Source of the DNA: Tetrahymena elliotti 4EA
Lineage: Eukaryota > Ciliophora > Oligohymenophorea > Hymenostomatida > Tetrahymenidae
DNA: 64,000 nucleotides
NCBI GenBank assembly: GCA_000231825.2
Contig: JH720313.1
Location: 1,052,834 to 1,116,833, forward strand
Reading direction: 5' to 3'
A model generated the notes under the pieces. The model was not told where the DNA came from and ran no database searches. It worked only from the letters and a program-made list of their open reading frames with translations. The position numbers and the translations under genes are program-made. Within the stretch, counting starts at the first letter, position 1; every line of letters begins with the position of its first letter. Positions 48,131-60,856 of the stretch are shown here, one piece after another.

Positions 48131-49794
48131 TTAATAATTATTATAGATACAAATTATGAGATCAAATGTATTTACCATATTTTTTACGTATTTATCTAGT
48201 AAGAAATTTGATCTTTTAATACTTCTATCTATTCTTTTAAATCATACAAACTTAATTTAAAATTATAACTTTTACAAAAATCCATCTACAATGTTTCATT
48301 CTTTGCAAGAATAATTTCTATACTAAATTACTTGTATTTTCAAAGTAATTTGTTCCATTAAAAATAAATTATGATGCTTATTAACTGAATATTATTTCAT
48401 AAAATAGAAAAATAATATTTGTATTTTGATAATTGATTGAATTTAATTTGTCTAAGAGGTATCTCTGTAAAATTTTCTATTAAGAGGAGGAAATAAAAAT
48501 AAAAAAATTTACAATTGTAATTGATTTGATCTCAAAAAAAATAAGATTATTTAATTCAATACAATTTGTATCAGAATTTAAAAGTTTGAAATTTATTGCT
48601 TTCAATTTATAAATACAAGAGTGAATATTAAAAATATTAAATAAATTTATGCAAAACCCCATATTTTTCAAAGCTTAAAGTTTAATAAGTTAAGATATTC
48701 TATTTTTTTAATTTTATTTTCTCTACTTTAAATAAGGAAAAAATTTTTGTATTTTTAATTTACTTTCCAATTTAGTGAGGCAATCAGAATTTATTAAATT
48801 TTATCCTTAATTAATAAAAAAATACTAATTATTAGCTTAATTAATATAATAACTTAACCCAATAAAAGAATATTTTTTACTTCCAAAATCTTTCTTTTGT
48901 ATGTTCTAGAGAAAATTTGAATTTTACTAAACATTTTAATCAATCATATTAATCACAATTTATTGATAAAATAAAATTTTTCTTAGATTTATTTTTGCCA
49001 AAGATACCAAGATTTAATGCTTGAGAATTTAAAGCTATTACTTTATGTTAATTTTGTCAAAAATGAAAATTAATTTATCTATTTTTTTTGAAAATTACTT
49101 TATTTTCAAAAATCCCAAAAAATAATTAGAAAGTTTTCAATCAAATTTTTTCTAAAAAAATTTTCTGGAAAATAAATTCAGAACAATTGTTTTTAGATTT
49201 TAATTTCATATTTGGATTTCAAGTAAATAAATCTTCATCTAAACATGTAAATTTTACAAAAAAAACAAAGTTATTAATTTTAGCTACTTTAAATATTACA
49301 TTTTATCAAAATTTATTACTTCGTTTTAATTTTATCAAAAATGAATTATCTAATAGAATATTTTTTAAAAATGACTTAATTTTCAAAAAATTCAAAATTT
49401 CAAAAATAGTATAATGAAAATTATTAAATTAAATCACTATTTAGAAGATAAAAAAGAAATATAAAAAGGAAGATAAATTTAGAACAATTGTATTTAGCTT
49501 TTAATTTGGTTTCTGGATTTCAAGTGAATAAATAAGTCAAATTTTCTTAAATTAAAATTTTTTCAAAAAAAAAAAATTAACTAACTTCTTTATTTTATCT
49601 TTAAATTACGCAAATATAAAAAATGAATACTTTTAATTTAAAAATTTAGTCAGATAATTTGAAAGTTTGTACAAGTAGTTTTGAAATTATTTGAATTTAT
49701 TTATTTAATTTAATTTTTTTGTTAGTATATTTCAATAAAATTTAATATAATTAGTACAAGTCTATCACCCAAAGAATGAATCTCTTTACAAAAT
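48131..49794. other. Intergenic gap with degenerate repeats
   Basis: About 1.66 kb between the globin stop (+) and the iGluR-like gene stop (-). It is A/T-rich and noncoding in character; the part from ~48,900 to ~49,700 contains diverged repeats (listed separately). No RNA gene recognised. Confidence 0.55.
49170..49534 (+). repeat. Degenerate ~300-bp direct repeat
   Basis: A ~62-bp block at about 49170-49232 (core AGAACAATTGTTTTTAG, then GGATTTCAAGTAAATAAAT) recurs at about 49472-49534 (AGAACAATTGTATTTAG, then GGATTTCAAGTGAATAAAT), 301 bp apart, matching at roughly four of five positions by eye. The sequence between them (TTATCAAAAATGAATTATCT...) also resembles ~49050-49080 (TTGTCAAAAATGAAAATTAATT), suggesting at least two and a half diverged units in tandem from ~48.9 to 49.6 kb. 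Confidence 0.55.
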
Positions 49795-52700
49795 TCATCT
49801 TTTTGTAGAGTTATTAGAATGATATTTATGAGCATCTAAGTCAATAATTTATGGTTGCTCTTTTTTTTCACTATCTCTAAAAGTAAGTACTTCAACGGTA
49901 AGATCATTATCTTTAAATACTAAAGTTTGTTGTTGGCTAAAAAATTGATCTACTAATGATTTTTAGTGTTCAATAACTTTTCTTTTCTATTTATTTTCAT
50001 CTCTAATGTGAGATTAACTTTATTTTTCTAAATCTTCTAATAGCTTTTTAGCTGATGGCTACACTCTGTAAGATGGGTTTTCATAATTAAAATCTTTCTC
50101 TATATCTTCTTAGTTTTCTAATATAAATGAATTTAGCTTATTGAGACTTGTATGTGATCTCTTAATATTTCTAATGAACATATTTTCTTTACCTTTATGC
50201 TCATATTACACTCCAGAAGGTTGACCTTCTTGCTATTATTAATTGTTTCTTACTTAGCTACTATCAGCATTCATACCATAAATATCTATGAGAGTATCTG
50301 ATCTTTATTTCTATGGTGAAGGTAACTCTTCTAATCCCATAAAGTTATTATGTTTTAACTTAAGCCTGCTTTAACTTTAGTTTTAGTCTTCCACCTTGGA
50401 TTTTTATTTTTTTAAGTGATGGAATTAATCATAATATTATTTATTCTATCCATTATGTAAAATATCATCTTCATAATCTTCCTCTTCATCTAAATTAATT
50501 AAGGGTAAACTATTTTTAGTATCTAAGTTTGACTTTTTGATCTAAGAACTAATTAACTGCCCTTCTCCTTGTTAATTTCTTGATTACTTGACGATATTGA
50601 ATCTATTTATTTTTTTATTAGTAAAATATATTATTCATTATATAAAAATTACCTAAATCTATTTTTCTTTTCTTGATTTGTTTAATAAATTGTTCCAAGT
50701 GGTAAAGATCCATCATGAGAATTATTAGCAAGTATTTAATGATGAATAGAAGTTAAATCAGAGTTTGGAGGTTAAATAGAAGAAAGCATTCTTATTAATC
50801 CTACTCCTTCTTAGTGATTTTAATGTTTTCTATTTAGTGTTTAGAAGAAAATAGAATTATTGTCTTTCTAATTTTAACCAAATTTAAGTTTAAAATAATC
50901 ATGTAAAGGACTTAGCTCTATTCCATCTTAGTTAGTAGGCATTAGAGAGTCAAAACCACTTATTTGGTTTTACATTGAAGTATCATTTGGATTCTTAACA
51001 AAACCTTTAAATCTGTAAGGATTTTTTAATCCCATACTTCTGCTACTATTAAAACTTTAATCGATTGATGAATTAAGTTTCTTAAAATTTGTAAAATCCA
51101 TTTATTTAGACTTTTCATAAGCTTTTTCTATTTAATCCATTTGTATATGTCTATCATCTAATAAATGCTCTACTAATGGATCTATGCCATTCTCATCTCT
51201 TTTAATTATATCTGATTCTAATAAAATAAAATAATTTCTATTAAAATTTTACTGCAAATAAAAATACCTAAATTTTTTTCAGCTTTTTTTAGCTCGTTAT
51301 CAACCAAAACTGCACATTCTTAAGCTCTTTTAAATGATACAAAATCAATAATACCTTCTTGCTTTGCTTCTTTGTAATATACTGGATGAAATTTTTTATA
51401 GTAAGATAGCAAAAGCTTCCTTCCAATCCATATTAAAGGCAGAAGCCAAATTATTAAGAAAAGTCCCCATAAATCAAAATAATCAATACTATGAAAGAAT
51501 CTAATATAATCAGCTGGAGTAGCTAAACATTTTTAACCACTTTTGGTTTAGAAATTTCTTGATCTCTCCTAAATACTTTTTTAATTAAGTATTGTAAGCA
51601 AAGCAGTGTCGATTTATGATATCAAACTATCAGGAACGCTTAAATTATAAATTAATCCATCAAAGTAATTATAAGGAAGACCTATCATATGTATATCTCC
51701 ATTACATCTAAGTTTATTTCAAAAAAAATAATTGAAGATTAACTTCTAATTAATTTAATCAAATTTTATGCAACCAAAAATTTTTAAAAAAATTGAAGAT
51801 TTCAAATTTTAGTTAATTTAAAAGTAAGTAAAAATTGATAAAAGGTATATAATCTTACTTATAAGAAAGGAGAGCTAAAGCTTAAGACTCTTTATGAAGA
51901 GTGAAATCTACTCTTTACTCATCATAATAATTTATAAATTCAGATGAAGTATTGTTAAAAATATTATAATAAATTCCATTCGCATTCATTTTATTTACAA
52001 TTAAAGAAGCTGTAGAATCACCATAAATTGAGTAAATATCTTTGTTGTTGAGTTAAGAGTATTCAAATATTTAACTAGTTTAGCTTGAAAGCAAATAATA
52101 AATAAAAACAGCAATTCCGAACAAAAACACAATTCCACTCAACAAATAAAACCCATACATTATTGATTTAGACTTTGCATGAGATATCAAAGGTTCTCTA
52201 TTTAAGAAAAATGAAGAAGGAACTATAAAAGCATATTCTATCCATCCCAACCTCTCCGAGTCAGAATGCTTGAGAGCATAATAAGTTGTACTGAAAGTGA
52301 CTGCTATTAAGAACAAAATGTAAATTCTAAATAATAACCAAAAAAAATGTTGATAAAACAGGTAAAATAACAAATTTAAATTGCTTATGCTAAATAAAAA
52401 GTATTCATTTACTTGACTGTATAGGTAAAGTAATTAGCTATTTCTCTTGTGTATTAAAGGACAACATAATATCCTGATAAAATAGGCTAAGAAAATCTAT
52501 ACCCTTATTCTAAATACTTAGATGTAATCCCTGACTAATCAATACCAATTTAAAAAGTTGTATTTTTAAGAAAATCAAGATTTTTAATAGAATTTGTTAA
52601 TTCTTAAAAATTCTTTTCGCAAGTAAAAGTGAAGTCCTGGTTTTCTAATTTCATTTTTGAAATATATTAATTAGATTCATTTCTTACACTGTTTATAAAT

Positions 52701-53309
52701 ACCTTTATAATTTAACAAACTTAAAGCTTCTCTAACTATATCTATTTCTATTCCTGTTACTTCTAATGACTGAGAATCTGGTTTGCTGTTTATGATATGT
52801 AAAAAACTTTTAATTTTTGTTTATAGAGATTAAGAGTTTATTTTGAATTAGATATTTTTATTTTCTACCATATGACTGAGGGATAAAACGGCTACACTAT
52901 AAATTGCATCTTAGCCTGGTTTGATATCTGAATTAGTCCAGCTAAAATAATTACTTAATAAACTAGAAGATAACTTTTAAACTTCATTTTAAAACTTTGC
53001 ACTGAGTTCAGTATAAGCTACTTATGCTTTGCTTTTAATTCTAATCCCTTTTACAAATTTATAACTTGATATTAATCAGAAATTTATAAAAATTTTAGAT
53101 TTATTAAATAGCCCCTATTTTGAATGATAGCTTCAAAAATTTATTAATAATAATAAAAACTCATGGTATTTATTTTACTTTTTTTTTTAGGACTTTAACT
53201 AAATCCATTCATATACAAAGATTTCTATGATAAGGCTAATAAATGCGCAAATAGATAACCAACCATTAAATAATATATAATTCTTTATTGCTTTCTTATT
53301 TTCACTCAT
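49795..53309 (-). CDS. Ionotropic glutamate receptor-like channel
   Basis: Seven-exon model (introns 53065-53178, 52645-52702, 52327-52412, 51708-51858, 51218-51267, 50603-50652), 3,006 nt, 1,001 residues. An N-terminal span (WLSICAFISLIIEIFVYEWI) leads to a solute-binding-protein-like lobe S1: VTGIEIDIVREALSLLNY, then FQIGIDQSGITSKYLEQGYR and FSQPILSGYYVVLQ. The pore block follows: M1 (IYILFLIAVTFSTTYYAL), a re-entrant-loop candidate (GWIEYAFIVPSSFFLNREPL) and M3 (GFYLLSGIVFLFGIAVFIYY). Lobe S2 has QLNNKDIYSIYGDSTASLIV, then DIHMIGLPYNYFDGLIYNLS and LISQIDTALLTILNQ. M4 is DLWGLFLIIWLLPLIWIG, and a ~520-residue N/Q-rich cytoplasmic tail ends the protein. This split-lobe order is diagnostic of iGluRs. 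The canonical M3 SYTANLAAF motif is absent, so gating and ions are uncertain. The third intron could instead be 52390-52412 (23 bp), adding 21 residues before M1. Confidence 0.8.
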
Positions 53310-53757
53310 TTAAACAAGTATTCATCATTTATTATAAAAATCTAAATTAATATTTATTAGATTTATTCAAATGTAATTTTTTACCTCAATTTCTCCTTTA
53401 AACAAATTATACTCTTTCCATACAAATAACACACCTAATTAACACATTTTAAAAATAAAGTCTGCTTAATAAAACATATAATTATAAACAAAGAGATAAT
53501 TAATGATTATTTATGTCACTTAAAAGCCAATTTTTAATTAAAAGCAAGTAAATTATTTTAGCAGATTCAAATAATTTTATTTGTTCTGATAATTTTTTCT
53601 TAAGAAAATCTAGTGAATTAAATGAAATTAAATACATAATTTGTTTATCTTTGAAAATTAGAAAAGTATATTTGTATCCTACATATCTTAAATTTAAATT
53701 ATTATATTTTATACACAAAATAAGTAATTAATTAAAATTAAATCTTACCTTAGAAAA
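53310..53757. other. Bidirectional promoter region
   Basis: About 450 bp separate the starts of the iGluR-like gene (-) and the PAP2-like gene (+). A/T-rich, no recognised motif, no exon. Confidence 0.5.
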
Positions 53758-54399
53758 ATGATTGGATTTTTAGATAGAATTGATAAAGTAATAAGCGAGC
53801 TACTTCATAAATTAGATAGTGGATTGGTTTCTTGGTTTTTGTATCCATTTGCTTTGATGTTTAACCCATCATTTATAATAGTTCCTATCAGCTTAGTTTA
53901 TGCCTTCAATAATACTGTCTTAAAAAGAAGTGAGAAAGATTCAATAATTTAAGCTCTCTTTTATGTTTTCTGTATAATTTGCAATCTGGTTATGACTTTA
54001 ATAACTAAAAAAATTTTAGGAAGAAAAAGACCTCAATTTATTCCTTCACTAAAAAAATCAAATAACTTCAGACAAAAAGAATAAAATTGCTCACTACCTA
54101 GCGGTGACTCAATTTAAGCAGTTAATTTTGCTTGCAATATAATCTTTTCATACAATTAAGTGAATTTCGTTATAAAATTCTTTAAGGGAATTTCTATTGA
54201 TTATGATAGATTAGAAACAATACTAATTGCATTTGTGGTACTTGTTATGATTGCTAGAGTTTATTTTATGTGCCATTTTACCTTTGATACTATTTTAGGA
54301 GCTTTAATGGGCTACTTCTTAACAAATTTTTTGCAAACTCGTTTTTTTAATGTATTCTCTGAAAATGTTTTTAATGTAATAAATTCTATAGACTTCTGA
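53758..54399 (+). CDS. PAP2-family (phosphatidic acid phosphatase-like) membrane protein
   Basis: A single 214-codon frame, 213 residues, no intron. Four to five hydrophobic spans surround the three PAP2 motifs. Motif 1 is KKILGRKRP (K-x6-RP, intact), motif 2 is CSLPSGDSIQAV (PSGD instead of the usual PSGH), and motif 3 is ARVYFMCHFTFDTILGALMG (A-R-x5-H-x3-D; Ser replaced by Ala, His and Asp kept). Active family members dephosphorylate lipid phosphates on the lumenal or outer face. The nucleophilic His of motif 3 is present, but the acid/base His of motif 2 is Asp here. It may therefore be a variant enzyme class or have altered activity. It is shorter than animal LPPs (~280) and close to bacterial/protist PAP2 proteins. 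Only ~450 bp separate it from the divergent iGluR-like gene. Confidence 0.85.
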
Positions 54400-55296
54400 T
54401 ATTAAAATAGATATTTATCATAAAACATTAGCATATTTCAAATTAGTAATAGAATTAAGATTAAAAATCATAAATTAGTTAAAATAATTATATTTATATA
54501 TTTTTTGTTTTTTATGGTTTAAAATTAATAAACATCAAAAATGATGAATAGATTGTGATCATTACTTTTAATAATATAATTAGTTAAAAAATATTCTTGT
54601 TTTTTTAGTGAAAATTGATAATTAACTTTTAAATCGCATTCTATGTTTCTTCTTCTTTTTTTAAGATTTTTGATGGTTGTTTTGGTGAAAAAAAGTAAAA
54701 AAATATCATTAAAATTAAAATAATTATTTTGAATATTATTATGATATAAATAATATTTTTGATTTAGTAAATAATATCTAATTTCTTTAACTGCTTTATT
54801 TGTTACTTTTTACTTCATTCATTTTATACTAAATTTTTTGATTATTGTGCAAAATATAAAACATATTTATTTATATCCTTCTTTTAAATTTTTGTTAAAA
54901 TTTCTATTAGATTTCAATTATTTTTATGCTTATTCCGAAATAATTAATAGCTATTAGAGTAAAGTATTTATGATTGATTTTTTATTGTTTATGTTCTAAA
55001 TTATTTTTTTATAATAGTAGTTGTTAATTTTGTGGAGAAATGAGATTAATTTATATGAAATATTTCAGATACTTTATTAAAGATCTGTTTATAAAGATAG
55101 AAATGAGGAGTGTTTTCAGTGTCTAATACTTGTATATTGTATTAGTGGGCCTAAAATAGTTAAAAAGTAAATTAATTCAGTTAAAAAAAACTTATCTTTC
55201 AAAATAAATAAATAATATAAACACTAAATTATCATTCCAATACAATTTTTTAAGTGTAGCAATTTCAAGTTTAAACAAGCTTTTATTATAGTAACT
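54400..55296. other. Intergenic gap
   Basis: About 900 bp between the PAP2-like gene and the Q/N-rich gene, both on +. A/T-rich. It contains a small perfect hairpin (CTAATAC at 55123-55129 pairing GTATTAG at 55139-55145), which by itself does not identify an RNA gene. No exon recognised. Confidence 0.5.
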
Positions 55297-57912
55297 ATGC
55301 GCTCTAAAGTAAAATGGTTTTATTTTTTACCTAGTAACTTAGAATAATAATTTTTAAATAATAATTTAAGGCTAACTTACAAACTAATCCTTCTCCTTTT
55401 AAGTGTGTAATATTTTCTACTTTTGCATAATGCTTTCAAAAATCCTTTTCACATAAAACCAATTTATCTATTTTAATATGACTACTATAACAAAAATTTT
55501 TTGATTATAATAGTAAACATTGCAGGATTTACAAGACTAAATTTTACAAGCCAACAAAATTTAGCGCATCCCAACTGAAACAGATAAAGGAAAAGGATAA
55601 GCAAGCAACTTATTTTAAAATTTTGAAATCTACTTAGATAGTAATTTAAGAGTTAATAGAGAATAGCAGTTTTAGAGTGAGCATTCCAAATATAATTCCA
55701 GAAGAAATAGTGAAGTAAAATTTATGGAGAATTAAGTAAAAAATTAAGGAGAAACTACCACAAATAATTATATAAATATGTCTAGAAAACCAAGTTATTT
55801 GAGTATAGCATCAACTCTTAAATAAGATGATTAAAATTAATAAAAGTTAGAAGGCTTTAAATTTGATAAATTGTAAAAAGAAAAGTCTGGATTGCTTTAA
55901 CTTATGCAAAATCCTAATCAAACATCAGCAACTAATAATTACATTGAATTTATTGAATAAAGATAGAGAGAACTTTAGAAAAAAGCATAAACCTCAGCTT
56001 TGGTATCTAGAGAGTAGTCACCAAATATTTCTTAAAAAGGCCCTAGTCTAATCTAAAACAGTCCAATAGGCTACTTAAATTAACATACTTCGCAAAGTCA
56101 TACACCAATTCAAAAAAAGTAAAAATAAACAAAATATTTTAAGTTTGAAAGTTGGTTAGTTTTTCATTGAATATGCATTCAATTAAGTAAAGATAAAAAT
56201 TTAAATCTTGTTTAAAATTCTAAGATTAATTATTTAAAAAGATATTGATTATTTATTTTACAATTTACATTTGAAAATAATATAGGTTTGATATACTATA
56301 GTACAATACTTCTAATTTATTAAAAACCTCTTAAGTAAACGAAAATTCAGATAAAAATTAATATAGCATAATCGGTAAGCATAAAAGAAATTAAAGTGCT
56401 TAGTTACTTAATAATAACAAACAGTAAGGAAATGTGCAAAGTGCTCCTCTTACAGAAAACAAAACTTATCTCATGTCAATTTAAAATTAAATATAAAACA
56501 CTCAGATATAATAAAAACCTGCCATATCTTAACCATTATAAAAATAAACTATTGCATAAAAGTAAAAATATCAAATCTAGTTTGATGAATAAATATTAAA
56601 AAGTCAAAAGCTAAACAAGTTTTAGCTTTAACTAGACCAATAAAAGGCTATTAAAGAAACTATCTCTGATATTTAATCTAACACCAACTCTACTTAAAAA
56701 AAGTATCACATTTTTTTATTTTGAAATTATTGTATATTTAATAGAAGGTAGACATCTAATTATCAAATTAAAATTTTATCACAAAAAACTATGAAAAATA
56801 ATTTCTTTTTATTTTTAAATGAAAATATTAAATTTATTTACTATTTAAACAGATCTATGATAGGACAATATAACAACTTTGCTAAGAAATAATCAGTTGA
56901 CTTAAGGCATGTTAACATAAACTAATATATGTCTTAGATAAATGGTTAAGACTAATAAAATGAAAATTAATAGTAACATAACTCATAAATAAACTAAAAT
57001 TTTAACTAATATTTGTACTAAAATAATTAAAATTCTCAATTAAAGTTGAAGAGCTCTGTAATTAGCTCATCTAATATTATGAAGAGTTATTCTAATAAAG
57101 AAAATGATGATAGTTATCTAGCAAATTTCAATATGATAAAAAAATCAAATAATGATTTATCAATATTCTATACCTCTAACAGAGACAAAGAAAACACTAA
57201 TAATCCTTCAAATGGGAAAAATGGGCACTCATACCTTTAAGTTAATTAATCAAATTTAGAAAATTTAACATATAATCTATAAGGGTCAAAGTAAGAAACA
57301 AAGGTATCAAATGAAGAATTAGACGATTCTATAAGGAATATCCTTTGCTAAAAAATAAACTTTTAGAATGATGGATAGATCTTTGATAATAAGGATCTCA
57401 AAAAAAATAATTACTTAGAAGATTATAATGATATCTAAACCCTAAAGCCAGATGATTCTGGAGATCTTTCAAAGCAAAATAGAGTATAATATGATTATTA
57501 AAATTCAATTGAAGAGCAGGTTGTATTTAATAATAGCTTGGAGTAAAATTAATAAGAAAGTGATTAGCTGAGCAACGTTGACAAAAACCCAGATTATAAT
57601 AACAAAAACTTTTAACAAATCAATGATGAAGATTTCTCTAAAGTTAAAATTAATGAAGAAATTTCATCTAAACAAATAAAAACATTATCAAATATATTTA
57701 AAATATGTGATACCAAAAACCTACCTAGAGAGTAATTTTTTCCTCTATTATAATTATAATTATTAGTTTATCTTTTACTTTTTAAGATTATTCTTAAACA
57801 AATTTTTTTTCGTATTTTTAAAATCATTTATTTTTATACAAAAAATAGATACATAGAGTAGTTATTAGACCTGAAGAGTGTTATTTCTGAGATAATTTCT
57901 TAAAATCAATGA
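55297..57912 (+). CDS. Q/N/S-rich protein of unknown function
   Basis: Five-exon model (introns 55309-55525, 56119-56285, 56703-56852, 57732-57848), 1,965 nt, 654 residues, ending at TGA 57910-57912. The main exons are clear from long TGA-free, Q/N/S/K-rich frames (e.g. NLFQNFEIYLDSNLRVNREQ; YIEFIEQRQRELQKKAQTSA; DDSGDLSKQNRVQYDYQNSI) and end in a short amphipathic segment REYIEQLLDLKSVISEIISQ. The 12-nt first exon (MRSK) is an inference: the second exon opens at an acceptor with DLQDQILQANKIQRIP and has no ATG for over 60 codons. The sequence is low-complexity and largely disordered, with several SP sites, and no domain I recognise. A structural, regulatory or phosphorylation-target role is possible but not shown. 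Confidence 0.65.
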
Positions 57913-60607
57913 AAAAAATAATCTTTTAAATAAAATTATTAAATAAACAATAATTAAATAGTTAAACAAATGATTTTTTGATCTAAGGAATCAATGAATA
58001 TTTATTGATCATAAAAACTAATTAGAGTTTTAATATCCTCATAACATTATTGAATTTAAGGAAAAAAAGAAAAATACAAACATTTAATTGTAAACCAATG
58101 GGTTGGTTGAAGATAATAACAATAATTATTAATTAAGTAAATTGATGGATCAAAAAAGCTATAACTCTTCTATTATTAAATAATGAAAAATATATAAATT
58201 ATCAATTAATTCACTTACTTTTATAATAATAATCCAATCTAAATTATATTCAAACAATAGTTTAACCAAATTCATCTTTTATAACTAATACCATTTTTAC
58301 ATAAAAATGAATTCCTTCAAGGATTAAAAACAATAAAAAATAATTTTTTCAATAACTAATTCTATTCTATTTCTTCTAAAATTATTATTTTTTTTATTTT
58401 AAAAAAAATTTTATTTTTGGGGAATATAAGAAAAAATTCTTCTATTTTCATTAAAATTCATTCATTTTTTAATTTCAGTAATATTTTGTTTTGTAGTGTT
58501 TTCTTTCAGCTTTCACAATTTGAAAGCCCTCTTTTTCTAAAAAAATACTCTCCAGTTTATTTTTTACCTTTAACTGATTAGTAAGATTAAGAAAAAAGCT
58601 AATTCGTATTATAAAAAATATAATTTGTTAGGCATTTTGAAGATTAATAGAAAGACAACACATTTTTTTTAAATAAAAAAATGACTTTGAACAAAAATTT
58701 ATAGAAAATCATTTATTGAACTTTTATTATACTATTTAATAACTTTTTTGTTTGCTTCATTGTTTATATTTTCTTATTTATCAACTTAAATAATAATAAT
58801 ACATCTAATATTGAAAAACTTTAGCAGTATGGATCAAACGCGAAAGTTTAATATGACCTGTACATATTATAGCTACTTTTTCCCCCCCTTCTTTAACCAG
58901 TTTAATTAGTTTTTAAGGACATTTTAGCCACATATGAATCATATATTTATTTTACTTATTCATACAAAAATCTAATTAATTCTACTTATAAATTCACAGA
59001 GATTTTATTGGATATTTTTAGAGAGAATACTAAAAATATACATGTGAATTCATCTAAGCTTCACTAAAAATGGCTATCCTTAATAAGAAATAAAATTTTA
59101 TGATAACTAACAGTGTTTACTTTAAAAAGATCTCAACTAACAATTTTCTTTGTTTGTTTGGAGATGTGAATAGATTAAAGATTAAGAAGCTCTAGTAAGA
59201 AAACCTATTTAATTTAAATTAAAGATTTAAGGACTCGTCATAAATAAATGATTATAATAAATTATTGACGTAAAAACTATACTTCTTTCTATTCTGATTA
59301 TTTTTATATATATTTTTTTAGTATCAAAAAGCTATTTTAGGAGTACAACAAGCTAACAACCTTACAGAATACTCTTTTTTCCTTAATTATTATAAAAAGG
59401 GTGTTTGTAATAATTATCTTCTAACAAATTGATCATTAAATTTTTGTATATTTTCACTTTGTTGAGAAAAAAAAATTTTTTTACTAAAAACTGAACCAAT
59501 TTGAAAGAGCTTCAGTGTAATTATTTTAAATACACCAAAGGGATTTAAAAATATGGCGATCATATACTTTCAAACATAAAAAATGATAATCCTTAGTAAT
59601 TACAATTTTTTCTCAATAGATATCTAAAAAATCTACAGAAATTTTATCTCTAATTTTATAAATATGAAATGATTGGGTTGGAAGAAAATTGATATGCTTA
59701 TGATTGCAAAAAATAGATTATACTTTATAATTTTTTACAAAAACTGAGTAGCGGAATGAATTGAGAAAAGAGATGTGAACCTACACAAAAATTTCAAAAA
59801 ATTAATTGAATTTTTAAGAAAAATTTTGGTAAATAATACTACTTTAGAAAAAAGATAATATTTGATTAATAATAAAGAGCAACTATTAATAGAATTTAAT
59901 TACTTTTTATTATAATTTTTTTTTAATTTCATGATTAACTTCCTATTTTTACAATTATTTTTGTTATTTTTGGGGAAGAAATTATTACAAATTTATAATT
60001 GTCCAATCAACAACTAAAACACATAGAAGAAGTTTATTCTGAAATCTCTCATTACTTCTTTCATAATTTTTGAGTTTTTTCAAATATTTCATCTAAAATT
60101 CTTCATAATTCTTTTACATGTCATCTAATTTTGTTGAAATTTAGTAAGAGCAAGAAAATTTTACAATTTTTAGAAAAAGGAGTAACATTACTATTTTTAT
60201 AATTTTTAAATTTTTGGAAAGTTAAATAGACAGTTAGTAAACAATAGATTAAATTATTAATTTATTGATTGAGTGACTATTATTCAATATCAAATTTAAA
60301 GTATAATTTTTTATAATCGATTTGTATTATTGAATTTCTATCAGAAAATCTTCTATTTAATTTAGATAGCTATATATATATTTTTATAAGAATAACCTAT
60401 TATTCTCGCTCTTTCTCTGTTAATCAAAAACTAATATTTTTTTATTATAGATACGTCATCATAATCAATTCAAACCCCTACATTTTTGTTGATATTTTTG
60501 TTTTAAATATTGCTGGAATTTTTCTAAAAAAAGTAAAAAATATAAAACAAAAACATTAAATAAATAAAAAAACATCTTAAATAAAAAAACCTTCTCTTAA
60601 TCTAAAA
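57913..60607. other. Gene-free AT-rich gap (2.7 kb)
   Basis: The longest gap in the window. All six frames are dominated by A/T-tract codons with no convincing exon. A small patch near 58830-58895 (GGATCAAACGCGAAAG, then a C-rich run CCCCCC) stands out by GC content but matches no RNA family that I recognise. It should hold the promoter of the small Ser-rich gene. Confidence 0.5.
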
Positions 60608-60856
60608 ATGTCTGACTTTGACGATATTGGCTTCTAATACAGATTCACTAGAGATAGAACTCCTTCTCCTCGTCCTAAGGCTATGTCTAACATGTCAACT
60701 TCTTCAATTGGAAGTGTTTAAAACTCTATGACTTCTATTGGATCTATGAATAATTAGCAACCTTAAATCTAAAGAAGAGTTAGTGCTGGTTTGCCTGCAA
60801 CAATTCCTGCTAGTTACATGCAATACTAAAATATATTTGGAAACTTCCCAAAATGA
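60608..60856 (+). CDS. Small Ser/Gln-rich basic protein (82 residues)
   Basis: ATG in context AAAAATG, 83 codons to TGA 60854-60856, no intron, no signal peptide or membrane span. It starts MSDFDDIGFQYRFTRDRTPS, is rich in Ser, Met, Pro and Gln with repeated SxIGS (TSSIGSVQNS, MTSIGSMNN), and ends IFGNFPK. Several SP/TP and RRVS sites could be phosphorylated. Codon choice is strikingly restricted (TCT, GCT, CCT, GAC, TTC, AAC), unlike the A/T-driven use in neighbours and typical of highly expressed ciliate genes. It is isolated between two large noncoding gaps. I recognise no family; the codon bias is the strongest evidence that it is real. Confidence 0.75.

Noticed and set aside
49187..49414. 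75-codon ORF in the gap between the globin and iGluR-like genes
   Set aside because: It lies within the diverged noncoding repeat, has an F/N/K/I composition dictated by A/T richness and no homologue-like motif.
55123..55145. Perfect 7-bp hairpin (CTAATAC/GTATTAG) as a possible RNA gene or terminator
   Set aside because: Such short A/T hairpins are expected by chance in this composition and nothing around it supports an RNA gene.
58830..58895. GC-richer patch (GGATCAAACGCGAAAG, CCCCCC) as a possible snRNA or telomerase RNA
   Set aside because: I compared it by eye with U4, U5, U6 and the known Tetrahymena telomerase RNA template region and found no match.
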